A DNA stretch of 17,756 bases from an uncultured Clostridium sp. (GCA_946497905.1 CAMMMI010000029.1:1-17756); one strand, 5' to 3'. Positions 7,043 to 16,300 are shown, counted from the first letter of the stretch. Notes: generated by a model not told the origin, from the letters alone. Made by a program: numbers and translations.

Positions 7043-8116
7043 ATGAAAAAGAACTATATAATACCAATATTTGTTCCACATTTAGGATGCCCAAATGATT
7101 GTATATTTTGTAATCAAAAAACAATTAGTGGACAAAAAGATAGTATGACAAAAGATAAAGCAAAAAAAATTATAGATAATTACCTAGCAAATGTTGATAC
7201 ATCAGATGGAAAAATAGCGATAGCTTTTTTTGGGGGAAGTTTTACAGCAATAGACGAACAAAAACAAGAAGAATTATTACAAGTAGCATATGAATATATA
7301 GAAAATGGAAAGATAGAAGATATTAGAATATCAACTAGACCTGATGCAATAAATAAACAAATATTAAAAAGACTAAAAAAATATAAAGTAAAAACTATTG
7401 AATTAGGTGTTCAATCAGCAAATGATTATATCTTACATAGAGCAAATAGAGGACATAATTTTGATGATGTAAGAAAAGCATCAAAGTTGATAAAAAGGTA
7501 TGGATTTAAATTAGGACATCAAATGATGGTTGGTTTACCAGAAAGCACAAAAATTGATGAATTAAATACAGCAAAAGAATTAATAAAATTAAAACCTAAA
7601 ATGATAAGAATATATCCAGTATTAATTGTAAAAAATACTAAATTAGAAGAAGAATACAACAAAGGAGTATATGAACCATTACCACTAGTACAAGCAGTAG
7701 AAATATGCAAAGAATTAGTAAGAATGTTTGTTAACAAAAAAATAGATGTAATAAGAGTAGGATTACAAAACACTGATGAAATAACTGAACCAACTGAAAA
7801 TAATAGCCAAGTGGTTGCAGGTCCATATCACCCAGCTTTTAGACAATTGGTAGAATCAGGATTATGGTATGATTCAATAGTAAGTAAAATAAAAAAATTA
7901 AATGTAAAAGTAAAAGAAGTAGAAGTTACAGTAAATCCACTTGATAGTAATAATGTAATCGGGCACAAAAAAGAAAATGTTATAAAACTAAAAGACTTGT
8001 ATGATGTAGATCTTATACTAAAACAAGATGAAAAGTTAAAACAAGGTAAGTCAAAAATAGAAATAACAAAAACATATAATGATTTCTTAGAAGAAAAAGA
8101 AACAATTAAAAAGTAA
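7043..8116 (+). CDS. Elp3-like radical SAM protein
   Basis: The N-terminal C16-P-N-D-C20-I-F-C23 is the CxxxCxxC motif that binds the [4Fe-4S] cluster and S-adenosylmethionine. It is followed by F-F-G-G-S-F-T-A at about 61-68, the family's glycine-rich strand. I-E-L-G-V-Q-S, G-H-Q-M-M-V-G-L-P and P-V-L-I-V-K complete the barrel and match Elp3/YhcC-type proteins. At 357 aa it lacks the C-terminal acetyltransferase domain of true Elp3. AAAGAGGTAA precedes the start. It probably shares a transcript with rnc. In many clostridia this pair is followed by smc and ftsY, but here a yitT relative follows. The substrate, possibly tRNA, is unknown. Confidence 0.85.
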   Translation: MKKNYIIPIFVPHLGCPNDCIFCNQKTISGQKDSMTKDKAKKIIDNYLANVDTSDGKIAIAFFGGSFTAIDEQKQEELLQVAYEYIENGKIEDIRISTRPDAINKQILKRLKKYKVKTIELGVQSANDYILHRANRGHNFDDVRKASKLIKRYGFKLGHQMMVGLPESTKIDELNTAKELIKLKPKMIRIYPVLIVKNTKLEEEYNKGVYEPLPLVQAVEICKELVRMFVNKKIDVIRVGLQNTDEITEPTENNSQVVAGPYHPAFRQLVESGLWYDSIVSKIKKLNVKVKEVEVTVNPLDSNNVIGHKKENVIKLKDLYDVDLILKQDEKLKQGKSKIEITKTYNDFLEEKETIKK

Positions 8117-8235
8117 AATATAATATTAATTAAAAAAATATATAAAGTTAATAATAAGATAATATAAAAAATTCAGAAAAAATTGATAAGATATGTTATA
8201 GATAGAAACAATTATAGGTACAAGAGAATAAAATT

Positions 8236-8266
8236 ACCTTTATTTACAAATAATTGTAATAAAGGT
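8236..8266 (+). promoter_or_regulatory. Hairpin covering the yitT ribosome binding site
   Basis: ACCTTTATT (8236-8244) can pair with AATAAAGGT (8258-8266). This hides most of the AAAGGTGA that precedes the ATG at 8276. The stem is nine pairs with a 13-base loop and mostly A-U, so it would be marginally stable. Confidence 0.4.
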
Positions 8267-8275
8267 GATTTATAT

Positions 8276-9134
8276 ATGGAAGAAGAAAAATACAATATTA
8301 AACAAGTCATATTGGAAATATTAGAAACTATATTAGGATCTTTAATAATAGCAATAGGAATTTCTCTATTTTTATTGCCAAATCAATTATCTTCAGGCGG
8401 AATAGCTGGAATTGCAACAATAACATATTATTTATTAAATATACCAATGGGAACAACAATGTTATTAATAAATATTCCTTTATTTGTATTTCTTATATTT
8501 AAGATTGGAAAAATATTTTTCCTAAAATCTGTTGTAGGAACAATCTCTTTATCAATATTTATAGATTTTTTTGACCGACTAGAACCATTGACTGGAGACA
8601 GATTTTTAGCATGTATTTATGGAGGAATAATAATAGGAATACGGAACTGCAATAATATTAAAAGCAGATGCTTCAACAGGAGGAAGCGATTTAGTAGGAA
8701 ATGTTGTAAAAAAGTACAAGCCGACAATAAGAGTAGCAAATATTATTACAATTATAGATATAGTTATAGTTGGGTTAAATATGATATTTTTTAGAGAAAT
8801 AGAAGTAGGTTTGTATTCAGCAATAAGCTTATTTATAATGGGAAAAATAATAGATATATTATTTGAAGGAATATATTTTACTAAGTTAGTATTAATAATA
8901 TCAGACAAAAGTGAAGAAATATCTAAACAAATAGTAGGAAAAATACAAAGAGGTGTTACTGGACTCTTAGGAAAAGGAATGTATAGTAATACAGATAAAT
9001 TAGTACTAATGTGTGCTGCTAACAGGGGAGATATTAGTCATATAAAGATGATAGCAAAAAAAATAGATTCAGAATCTTTTATAATTATAACTAACTCTAG
9101 AGAAGTAGTAGGCTATGGATTTAAAAACATTTAG
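8276..9134 (+). pseudogene. YitT-family membrane protein (DUF161 + DUF2179), frameshifted
   Basis: The start at 8276 follows AAAGGTGA. The first frame encodes the family's hydrophobic helices with F-L-L-P-N-Q-L-S-S-G-G-I-A-G and runs to I-Y-G-G-I-I-I-G-I near 8641. There the family normally continues G-T-A-I-I-L-K-A-D-A-S-T-G-G, and exactly this is encoded one frame over from 8643. A single extra C at 8642 explains the break. The second frame continues through the remaining helices to the C-terminal DUF2179 domain (G-K-G-M-Y-S-N-T-D-K...V-V-G-Y-G-F). Without the extra base the protein would be about 285 aa, a normal length. There is no slippery sequence, so programmed frameshifting is unlikely. 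It is either a recent pseudogene or a sequencing error. Confidence 0.88.
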
Positions 9135-9135
9135 T

Positions 9136-9367
9136 AGGGGACGTTCCTCCAATCCCGAAAATTGCCAAATTGCCAAAGGGGACGGGCTATTTTGACAGAT
9201 TGCCAAAGGGGACGGGCTATTTTGGCACATCTTATTAATTTTATAATTATTTTTTTCATTGATTAAATTACAGTGTGCCAAAATAGCCCGTCCCCTTTGG
9301 CAATCTGTCAAAATAGCCCGTCCCCTTTGGCAATTTGGCAATTTTCGGGATTGGAGGAACGTCCCCT
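9136..9367. repeat. Perfect 94-bp inverted repeat with internal 30-bp tandem units
   Basis: The arms 9136-9229 and 9274-9367 are exact reverse complements around a 44-base AT-rich loop. Each arm starts AGGGGACGTTCC and contains two near-identical 30-bp units (9169-9198 and 9199-9228) built around TGCCAAAGGGGACGGGC. The arms are far more GC-rich than the surrounding DNA. The element starts two bases after the yitT stop and ends just before ogg. A relative begins at 17658. It resembles the GGGGACG-type intergenic repeats of clostridia, sometimes linked to IS200-type (REP) transposases, but no such transposase is in the window. Confidence 0.92.
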
Positions 9368-9390
9368 TACAGGAAGGAATGGTAGTAAAA

Positions 9391-10257
9391 ATGAAAGAAC
9401 AACAATATATAATAGAAAATATGAAATCATTTGAATTGAAAGACATTTTTGATTGCGGACAGTGTTTTAGATGGAATAAACAAAATGATAATAGTTATAC
9501 AGGAGTTTTTCAAAAGAACGTAATAAATGTAAGAAAAGAAGATAATAAAATTATATTTAAAGGAATATGCGAAAAAGATATAAAATCTACAATTGAGTTT
9601 TATTTTGATTTGAATAGAGATTATGAAGAAATAAAAAATAAACTTTCTAAAATAGATAATAATGTCAAAAAAAGTGTAGAATACGGAAAAGGAATACGAA
9701 TATTAAATCAAGACTTATGGGAGACTATAATATCATTTATTATTTCAGCGAATAATAATATTCCACGTATAAAAGGAATAATAGAGAGAATTTCAGAAAA
9801 ATATGGAGACAAAATCGAATGGAATGGAAAAGATTATTATACATTTCCTACACCAGAACAATTAAAACATGTTACAGTTCAAGAATATAGAAGTTTAGGA
9901 TTAGGATTTAGAGATATTAGGTTATATGAAACAACGAAAATGATATTAGATAAAAAGGTTGATTTAGAGAAAATGAAGGACAACAAGAATACTTTAGAAG
10001 TTAGAGAACAACTGTTACAATTGTCGGGAGTAGGACCTAAAGTAGCTGATTGTATATTATTATTTTCTACTTTAAAAAGATTTGAAGCTTTCCCTATAGA
10101 TGTATGGGTTAGAAGAGTAATGAATGATTTATATATAAAAAATGAAGATGAGACAAAGGTTAGTAAAAAACAAATAGAAAAAATTGCAGTAGAAAAATTT
10201 GGAGATTTAGCAGGTCTAGCACAACAATATTTATTTTATTGGAGAAGAGAAGTTTAG
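9391..10257 (+). CDS. 8-oxoguanine DNA glycosylase/AP lyase (OGG1-type)
   Basis: The 288-aa product opens with F-D-C-G-Q-C-F-R-W, the N-terminal motif of OGG1-type glycosylases. It carries a helix-hairpin-helix L-S-G-V-G-P-K217-V-A-D and the catalytic Asp in P-I-D237-V-W-V. The Lys/Asp pair is what the bifunctional enzymes need to excise oxidised guanine and nick the strand. The start is uncertain: AGGAAGG (9371-9377) is one base from an ATG at 9379 and 13 from the ATG at 9391. I use 9391 because it begins where the family does. Longer in-frame starts lie inside the upstream inverted repeat. No promoter is visible apart from the repeat itself. Confidence 0.88.
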   Translation: MKEQQYIIENMKSFELKDIFDCGQCFRWNKQNDNSYTGVFQKNVINVRKEDNKIIFKGICEKDIKSTIEFYFDLNRDYEEIKNKLSKIDNNVKKSVEYGKGIRILNQDLWETIISFIISANNNIPRIKGIIERISEKYGDKIEWNGKDYYTFPTPEQLKHVTVQEYRSLGLGFRDIRLYETTKMILDKKVDLEKMKDNKNTLEVREQLLQLSGVGPKVADCILLFSTLKRFEAFPIDVWVRRVMNDLYIKNEDETKVSKKQIEKIAVEKFGDLAGLAQQYLFYWRREV

Positions 10258-10316
10258 TTTGTGTAACATATATGTAATAAAAATGTAATTAAAAAATAAT
10301 AATTACCGAATAATGC

Positions 10317-10352
10317 AAATAGATAGTAGTTTATGTTACTATCTATTTTTTT
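10317..10352 (+). terminator. Intrinsic terminator after ogg
   Basis: AAATAGATAGTAG (10317-10329) pairs with TTACTATCTATTT (one G-T pair) around a short loop and ends in a run of seven Ts. The T-run overlaps the first stem of the structured repeat copy that follows. The 60 bases between the ogg stop and this hairpin show nothing else. Confidence 0.7.
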
Positions 10353-10513
10353 CATACAATAGGAAAATTATTCTTTCCTATTGTATGAAAAACGCTTTGC
10401 ACAACGGATGCACACAATTTTACATATATAAAATTGGCGCAAGAACAGATTTACGGAAAGCCTAAGAGAAATGTAAAAAGTTGTACAAATATTATGGATT
10501 GACAATTTGTTCT
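10348..10513 (+). repeat. Structured dispersed repeat, copy 2
   Basis: Hairpin A is a 19-bp stem (10348-10366 with 10374-10392). Relative to copy 1a, a T-A pair is replaced by C-G in the arm CATACAATAG/CTATTGTATG. The linker CGCTTTGCACAACGGA is followed by hairpin B (10409-10441), nearly identical to copy 1a. Hairpin C has a well conserved left arm (GAACAGATTTACGGAAAGCC) but a diverged right arm, so only its outer end (GAACA.ATT/AATTTGTTC) still pairs. The inner segment AGTTGTACAAAT also matches copy 1a. It occupies most of the gap between ogg and the LPXTG protein gene. Confidence 0.75.
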
Positions 10514-10578
10514 ATTTACAAAAATCAAAATATGAATTAAAATTATATAGAGGATATTATACTTGGGAGGAAAAAATA

Positions 10579-11910
10579 GTGAGAAAAAAAATATTATCAG
10601 TTTTACTTATATTAATATTTATTATATATTTCATAAATCCAGTAAAAGTATTTGCAGAAACAATATCAGTAAATAAATATGTAGCATTTGGTGATAGTAT
10701 CGCAGCTGGATATGCATTAGATGATGTAAATGATGGATATGTAAATCTGGTTACAAAAAGTCTAAATACTACTTCTGAAAATTATGCAGTTTCAGGCATG
10801 AATAGTACGGAATTTTTAGAATTGTTAGAAACTAATAAATATGAAACACAAATTAAAGAAGCTGATTTGATTACAGTATCAATAGGATCTAATGATTTAT
10901 TAGGAAGAATGCAAGAAATAGCTTGTGATGCATTTGGAATAAATAAAGATGAAGTAGTAGATATAATACCAGGATTAAAAGAAGCATTTGCAAATGCTTC
11001 AGCAACGGAGAAACTAACAATGATACAAAAATTCTATACATCTTTAACAGCACAAGAAACTACAACTATGTTTCAACAAGCTATAAGTGGATATGAGCAA
11101 AATTGGAAAAATATTGTACAAACATTAAAAGAATTAAATTCTAGTGCAAAAATAATAGCAACAGAATTTTATAACCCGTTTTATGGAGTAACAATTCCAT
11201 TAGTTGGAGGAGACGAAACAATCAACTTTAGTGATTATGCAGAAACATACATAAGCCAAATGAACCAAATTTTGAATTCAAATACAACTGATTATGTAGT
11301 AGCAAAAATTCATGATAAATTTGATACAAAAGGTTTAACAAATGTAAATATTAGTTTAACTGATTTTAATATAGATCCACATCCTAATGTTTCAGGACAT
11401 AAAGTTATTGCAGATACAATAATAGATTTATTACAAAGTTCTGAAGAATCAATTGATATTAAGGAATGTAATTTTTCGGAAATAAAAGACCAAATATATA
11501 CAGGAGAAGCAATAGAACCAGAGATTGAGATTACAGATGAAGCAGGAAATGTTTTAGTTAAAAATAAGGATTATGAAGTGGAATATTCAAATAATATTGA
11601 TATTGGACAAGCAACAGTAACTGTAAATGGGATTGGAAATTATACAGGAACATATACAATAAATTTTGAAATAATAGAAGACAAAACAGGAAATAATAAT
11701 ACAAATACATCAGATAGTAATAATAATTCAAATAACGAAATAAATAATAATACAAATAATATTAATAATTCAATAAATGATAATACAGTATCACAAATAA
11801 AATTACCATTTACAGGAGATACTTTAAAAAATATAATTATTGTGGGAATAATAGTAGCAATTTGTTTTGCAGTAGGTATTAAAATAAAGGAAAAATATTA
11901 TAATATATAA
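10579..11910 (+). CDS. Sortase-anchored SGNH/GDSL hydrolase with Ig-like domain
   Basis: The GTG at 10579 is chosen because GGGAGG lies eight bases upstream and a signal peptide follows directly (V-R-K-K-I, hydrophobic core, V-F-A cleavage after residue 26). The catalytic domain shows F-G-D-S40-I-A-A-G, G-S-N105-D and D266-P-H268-P-N-x-S-G-H, the Ser/Asn/Asp/His set of SGNH lipases and esterases. After about 295 comes a roughly 75-residue Ig-like domain (I-Y-T-G-E-A-I-E-P ... Y-T-G-T-Y-T-I-N-F) common in clostridial surface proteins. An Asn/Ser/Thr-rich linker leads to L409-P-F-T-G413, a hydrophobic helix and a K-I-K-E-K tail, a complete sortase signal. The mature enzyme should be linked to the cell wall. 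The substrate is unknown. Confidence 0.9.
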   Translation: MRKKILSVLLILIFIIYFINPVKVFAETISVNKYVAFGDSIAAGYALDDVNDGYVNLVTKSLNTTSENYAVSGMNSTEFLELLETNKYETQIKEADLITVSIGSNDLLGRMQEIACDAFGINKDEVVDIIPGLKEAFANASATEKLTMIQKFYTSLTAQETTTMFQQAISGYEQNWKNIVQTLKELNSSAKIIATEFYNPFYGVTIPLVGGDETINFSDYAETYISQMNQILNSNTTDYVVAKIHDKFDTKGLTNVNISLTDFNIDPHPNVSGHKVIADTIIDLLQSSEESIDIKECNFSEIKDQIYTGEAIEPEIEITDEAGNVLVKNKDYEVEYSNNIDIGQATVTVNGIGNYTGTYTINFEIIEDKTGNNNTNTSDSNNNSNNEINNNTNNINNSINDNTVSQIKLPFTGDTLKNIIIVGIIVAICFAVGIKIKEKYYNI

Positions 11911-12009
11911 AATAAGGATATATCAAAGTTAGAGATTCTATAAGGTATTGAAAAATTGATTTACATTATGGACAAAAGGTTTTGATGTAGATAAGAATAA
12001 AATAAAAAA

Positions 12010-12067
12010 TTTCTCCTAGTTATTAGATATAATGAACTAAACCTAATAACTAGGAGATAATTTTTTT
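12010..12067 (+). terminator. Strong intrinsic terminator after the LPXTG protein gene
   Basis: TCTCCTAGTTATTAG (12012-12026) pairs perfectly with CTAATAACTAGGAGA (12043-12057), closing a 16-base loop, and is followed by TAA and a run of T to 12067. It lies about 100 bases after the stop codon; the stretch between shows no feature. Confidence 0.85.
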
Positions 12068-12080
12068 ATGTAATAAGTAG

Positions 12081-12200
12081 CCATTTCCTATTGTATAAAA
12101 AGCACTACACACTACAGAGGCACACAATTTTACTACATAAAATTGATATAGAATAAATTTATGGGAAGTTAAAGAGAAATGTAGAAAATAGTATGTCGAT
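12081..12200 (+). repeat. Decayed copy of the structured dispersed repeat
   Basis: Only parts are recognisable. CCTATTGTATAAAAAGC is the right arm of hairpin A without its left partner. GCACACAATTTTAC...TAAAATTG is hairpin B, which has lost its GGCGCA end. AATAAATTTATGGGAAG is a relic of the left arm of C, and AAAGAGAAATGTA is the inner segment. The order matches the other copies. The pairing is largely lost, so this copy looks non-functional. Confidence 0.55.
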
Positions 12201-12254
12201 GTCGAAAAATGTCAAACGATTTTACTTGATTTTTAAAATACAAGATGTTATATT
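12194..12254 (+). promoter_or_regulatory. Candidate promoter with Spo0A-box-like sequences
   Basis: TTGATT (12226-12231), 17 bases, then TATATT (12249-12254) is a plausible sigma-A promoter for the nuclease-addB-pgeF genes, with a leader of about 180 bases. Just upstream are TGTCGAT (12194-12200), TGTCGAA (12200-12206) and TGTCAAA (12210-12216). The middle one matches the 0A-box core TGNCGAA exactly. Their clustering is suggestive, but the motif is short. The rest of the gap to 12430 is AT-rich and shows nothing definite. Confidence 0.4.
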
Positions 12255-12444
12255 ATTAACATAATATAATGTATAAAAAGTTTAGTTAATAGGTTTTTAA
12301 AAATTAGTAAACATATAATTGAAGTTTTAAATCATGATTTTTATATCTAAGTTTAATTTTAAATCACAAAAAATATCAAAATAAAAATTTACCCATTAGT
12401 GTTGAAGAAGATAAAAAAATTTGGTAAAATAAAGGAGGAAAAAT

Positions 12445-13326
12445 TTGAAAGAAGAAGTACAATTAAAAGTAACAAATGATTACATATTTAAAAGAATATT
12501 TGCAAAAAGAGGAAATGAAAGCATTTTAAAGGATTTATTAAATGCGATACTTGGAATAAAAATAAAAAAAATAGAAGTAATGGCAGAAGCAAATTTAGAA
12601 AAGGAAATAGAAACAAGAAAATTAGGAATATTAGATATAAAAGCAATATTAAATAATGATACTATAATAGATATAGAAATACAAATAATTAATAGACATA
12701 ATATGATAGAAAGAACATTATATTATTGGTCAGGATTATATTATAACCAACTACAAAAAGGGGAAGAATATCAAGAAAGCAAAAGAGTAATAGCAATAAA
12801 TATATTGGATTATAATGAATTCATGGAAGGACCATATCACGAAATAGCAAAATTAAGAAGAGAATATATGTATAGAGTATTAACAAATAAGATGGAAATC
12901 CATTTTATACAAATACCGAAATTCAAAAAGTATAGAAAAGATATGAAAACAAAACTAGATATGTGGATGGAATTTATAAGTCAAATAGATAAAGAAGGGG
13001 TGGAAAATGCTATGAGCAAGAATAAGGAGATAAAGAAAGCACAGAAAGAATATGAATACTTAACAGGTGAAGAAAATGAAAGAAGAATAGCATTTTTAAT
13101 GGATAAAGCATTAAGGGATGAAAAATCTGCGTATGTAGGTGGAAAGCAAGAAGGGATAAAGGAAGGAATAAAGGAAGGTCTAAAAGAAGGAATAAAACTA
13201 GGAAGAAAAGATGGAGAACAAAAGAAACAAGAAGAAATTGCCAAAAATATGAAGAAAAAGAATATGAAAGTAGAATTGATATCAGAGATAACAGGGCTAA
13301 CAAAAAAGCAAATAGAAAATTTATAG
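12445..13326 (+). CDS. Rpn-family PD-(D/E)XK nuclease (PDDEXK_2-type putative transposase)
   Basis: This starts with TTG, supported by AAAGGAGG with GGAGG six bases upstream; no nearby ATG fits. The 293-aa protein opens with V-T-N-D-Y-I-F-K-R-I-F, the usual start of this family. It has the nuclease core with D64 in G-I-L-D-I-K-A and E78-I-Q80 in I-D-I-E-I-Q, then a helix with R-T-L-Y-Y-W-S. Four E-G-I/L-K units (residues 236-251) form a charged helical stretch before the I-T-G-L-T-K-K-Q-I-E-N-L tail shared with the nuclease at the left edge of the window. Family members promote recombination by cutting DNA. This copy looks intact. addB follows after a short gap with no terminator, which may be coincidental for function. 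Confidence 0.87.
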   Translation: MKEEVQLKVTNDYIFKRIFAKRGNESILKDLLNAILGIKIKKIEVMAEANLEKEIETRKLGILDIKAILNNDTIIDIEIQIINRHNMIERTLYYWSGLYYNQLQKGEEYQESKRVIAINILDYNEFMEGPYHEIAKLRREYMYRVLTNKMEIHFIQIPKFKKYRKDMKTKLDMWMEFISQIDKEGVENAMSKNKEIKKAQKEYEYLTGEENERRIAFLMDKALRDEKSAYVGGKQEGIKEGIKEGLKEGIKLGRKDGEQKKQEEIAKNMKKKNMKVELISEITGLTKKQIENL

Positions 13327-13385
13327 ATGTATAGTTAAAAAAATTTAGCAACTAAATTATGTATTCGAAAGGAATGCGAGTAAAT

Positions 13386-16300
13386 ATGGGATTAAGGATA
13401 ATTTACGGAAAACCAGGAAGCGGAAAAAGTGAATACTGTTTTTCAGAAATAGCAAAATTAATAAATAAAGAAAAAAAGATATATGTTATAACACCAGAGC
13501 AATTTTCATTTACAGCAGAAAAAAAGTTAATGAATGCAATAAAAACAAATGCTGTAATAAATGCAGAAGTTATAACATTAAGCAGAATGGCATATAGAGT
13601 ATTAAAGGATGTAGTAGGAAATACAAGAACAAAGCTATCAAAATGTGGAAAAGCAATGTTAATATATTCAATATTAAATGTCAATAAAGGTAACCTAAAA
13701 TTTATTGGAAAAACAGACGAAAATATAGAGTTAGTAATGACTCTGATTACAGAACTGAAAAAACATGGAGTAAAATTAGAAGACTTAGAAAAAGAAATAG
13801 AAAAAGTAGATGATAAATATTTAAAAACTAAATTAGAAGATATTAATTTAATTTATAAAGAATTTGAAAATCAAATACAAAATAAATATATTGAAGAAAA
13901 TGATGTATTAACAATACTTGCAAATAACATAGAAAAAACAGATTTAATAAAAGATAGTATAATATATATTGATGAATTTTCAGGTTTTACAAGCCAAGAA
14001 TATGATGTTTTAAAAGAATTAATAAGATATGCTAAACAAGTTAATTTAACAATCTGTATAGATAAATTAGAATGGGGCGTAAATCCTGATGTGGACATAT
14101 TCTATTCAAATAAAATAACACTCAAAAGAATTTTAGAACTAGTAGAAAAAAATGGTTTTAAATTAGAAGAACCAATTTATTTAGAAAATCAATATAGATT
14201 TAAAACAGAGGAATTGAGACATTTAAGTAATAATATATACAATATTAAATCCACAACATATGAAAAAAATGTGGAAAACATAAATCTTTTTTTAGCAAAA
14301 AACCAATATACAGAAATAGAAAATGTTGCTAAAAAAATAATACAGTTAGTAAAAAATAAAAATTTAAGGTTTAAAGATATTTCGATTATAAGTAAAGACA
14401 TAGAGTCATATTCATCTTTAATAAGAGCAATTTTTCCAAAATATGATATTCCTGTTTTTATAGATGAAAAAAGAGACTTAAATCAGAATGTAATAGTACA
14501 ATATGTAATAGCTATACTAGAAATTTTAAATAAGAATTTTACAAATGATACAATATTTAACTATTTAAAATTAGGATTTTGTAATATAGATAAAGATGAA
14601 ATATTCAAACTAGAAAATTACTGTGCAAAATGGGGAATAAAGCAAAATAAGTGGAAAAAAGAATTTGTATATGAAAAAGAAAATAGAGAACAAGAAGTTG
14701 AAAGACTAAACGAAATTAGAAAGCAAATAATTAATCCACTATTACAATTAAAAGAAGAAATTACAAAAAATAGAACAGCTAAAAATATAACTAAAAATAT
14801 ATATAATTTTATGCAAAAGCAAGATATAGCAGATTTAATAAGTAGAAAAATAGGAGAATTGGAAAAAGAAAATCTTTACGAATTGTCAAAAGAATATAGT
14901 ACAAGTTACCAAATAATATTAGACATTTTAGATGAAATTGTACTAGTATTTAATGATGATAAAATGACGATAGATAAATATATACAAATACTTAAAGTAG
15001 GACTAAAAAATAGTGGATTAGGCAAAATTCCAGGAACTCAAGACCAGGTTATATTTGGAGATGTGGATAGGTCAAGAAGTCATAAGGTACATACAGTATT
15101 TATAATAGGTTTAAATGATGGTACTTTCCCAAGTGTTAATAAAGATGAAGGATTTTTAAATGATAAAGACAGGGAAAATTTAAAAGAAGATGGAATAGAA
15201 TTAGCAAAAGGGACAATAGAGAATTTATATGAAGAAAATTTTAATATATATAAAGCATTCACAACAGCTGAAAACACTATATATTTATCATACTCATCAT
15301 CAGACAAAGAAGGAAATAGTTTAAGACCATCAATATTAATAAATAAAATAAAAAAAATATATCGAAACTTAAAAGAAAACAGTGATATTATTAATAAAAA
15401 ATATGAAATAATAAATAAAAAAATCACATATGAAGAACTATTAGAAAACATAGGAAAGCTAAGAGAGAAAGAAAAAATAGATGAAATATGGTATGCAATA
15501 TATTCATATTATAAAACAGATGACAAATGGAAAACTAGGCTAAAAGATGATTTACAAGGTATTTACTACACAAATTTACCAGAAAATATTAATACTGATA
15601 ATATAAATAAATTATATGGTAATACATTAAATACAAGTGTATCAAGGTTAGAAACATATCAAAGATGTCCTTTTTCATATTATTTACAATATGGATTAAA
15701 ACTAAAAGAAAAAGAAGAATTAAAAATACATACATTTGATACAGGAGCATTTATGCATGAAACCATTGACGAATTTTTTGAATATATTAATCAAGAAAAA
15801 TTAACTTTGGCAGAATTAGAAGAAGAACAAATATTAAAAATAGTTTCACAAATAGTAGATGAAAACTTAAATTTAAGTAAAAATTATATATTTACAGCAA
15901 CAGCAAAATATAAAGTTTTAGTAAGGAGACTAAAAAGAATAATAAGTAAAGCACTTAAATATATAATACAAACTATAATATATAGTGATTTTAGTATAGA
16001 AGGAACAGAAATAGAATTTAGTGAAAAGGGAAAATATTCTCCAATTATTCTAGATATAGGAGAAGGTAAAAGAGTAGAAATAACAGGAAAAATAGACAGA
16101 ATAGATACAGCAAACTCAGAAGATGGTAAATATCTAAGAATTATAGATTATAAATCTTCAAGCAAAAATATAGATTTAAATGAAGTATATGCAGGATTGC
16201 AAATTCAGCTACTAACATATACAGACGCCATTTGTAGACAAGAAGATATAATGCCAGCAGGAATATTTTACTTTTCACTTTTAGAGCAGATGATAAAAGC

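Noticed and set aside
8630..8650. Programmed ribosomal frameshift in yitT
   Set aside because: No slippery heptamer or downstream stimulatory structure is evident, and YitT proteins are not known to need one.
9166..9335. Regularly spaced 30-bp repeats resembling a CRISPR array
   Set aside because: There are only two direct units per arm, no unique spacers between them, and the arms are inverted copies. No cas genes are present.
9259..9390. Longer start for the OGG-type glycosylase inside the inverted repeat
   Set aside because: The extra residues are read from the repeat arm and do not match the family. No ribosome binding site supports that start.
10499..10536. Perfect TTGACA at 10499 as a promoter for the LPXTG protein gene
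   Set aside because: No acceptable -10 box lies 16-18 bases downstream (AAATCA at 17). TTGTTC-18-TATGAA is possible but weak, so I list no promoter.
10507..10578. N-terminal extension of the SGNH hydrolase
   Set aside because: It would start within the structured repeat and place 24 residues before a clear signal peptide. GGGAGG supports the GTG at 10579.
12981..13351. Two minus-strand ORFs opposite the second Rpn nuclease, rich in Pro/Ser/Phe or Leu
   Set aside because: They are shadows of the E-G-I-K repeats and A-rich codons on the plus strand, with no ribosome binding site or recognisable domain.
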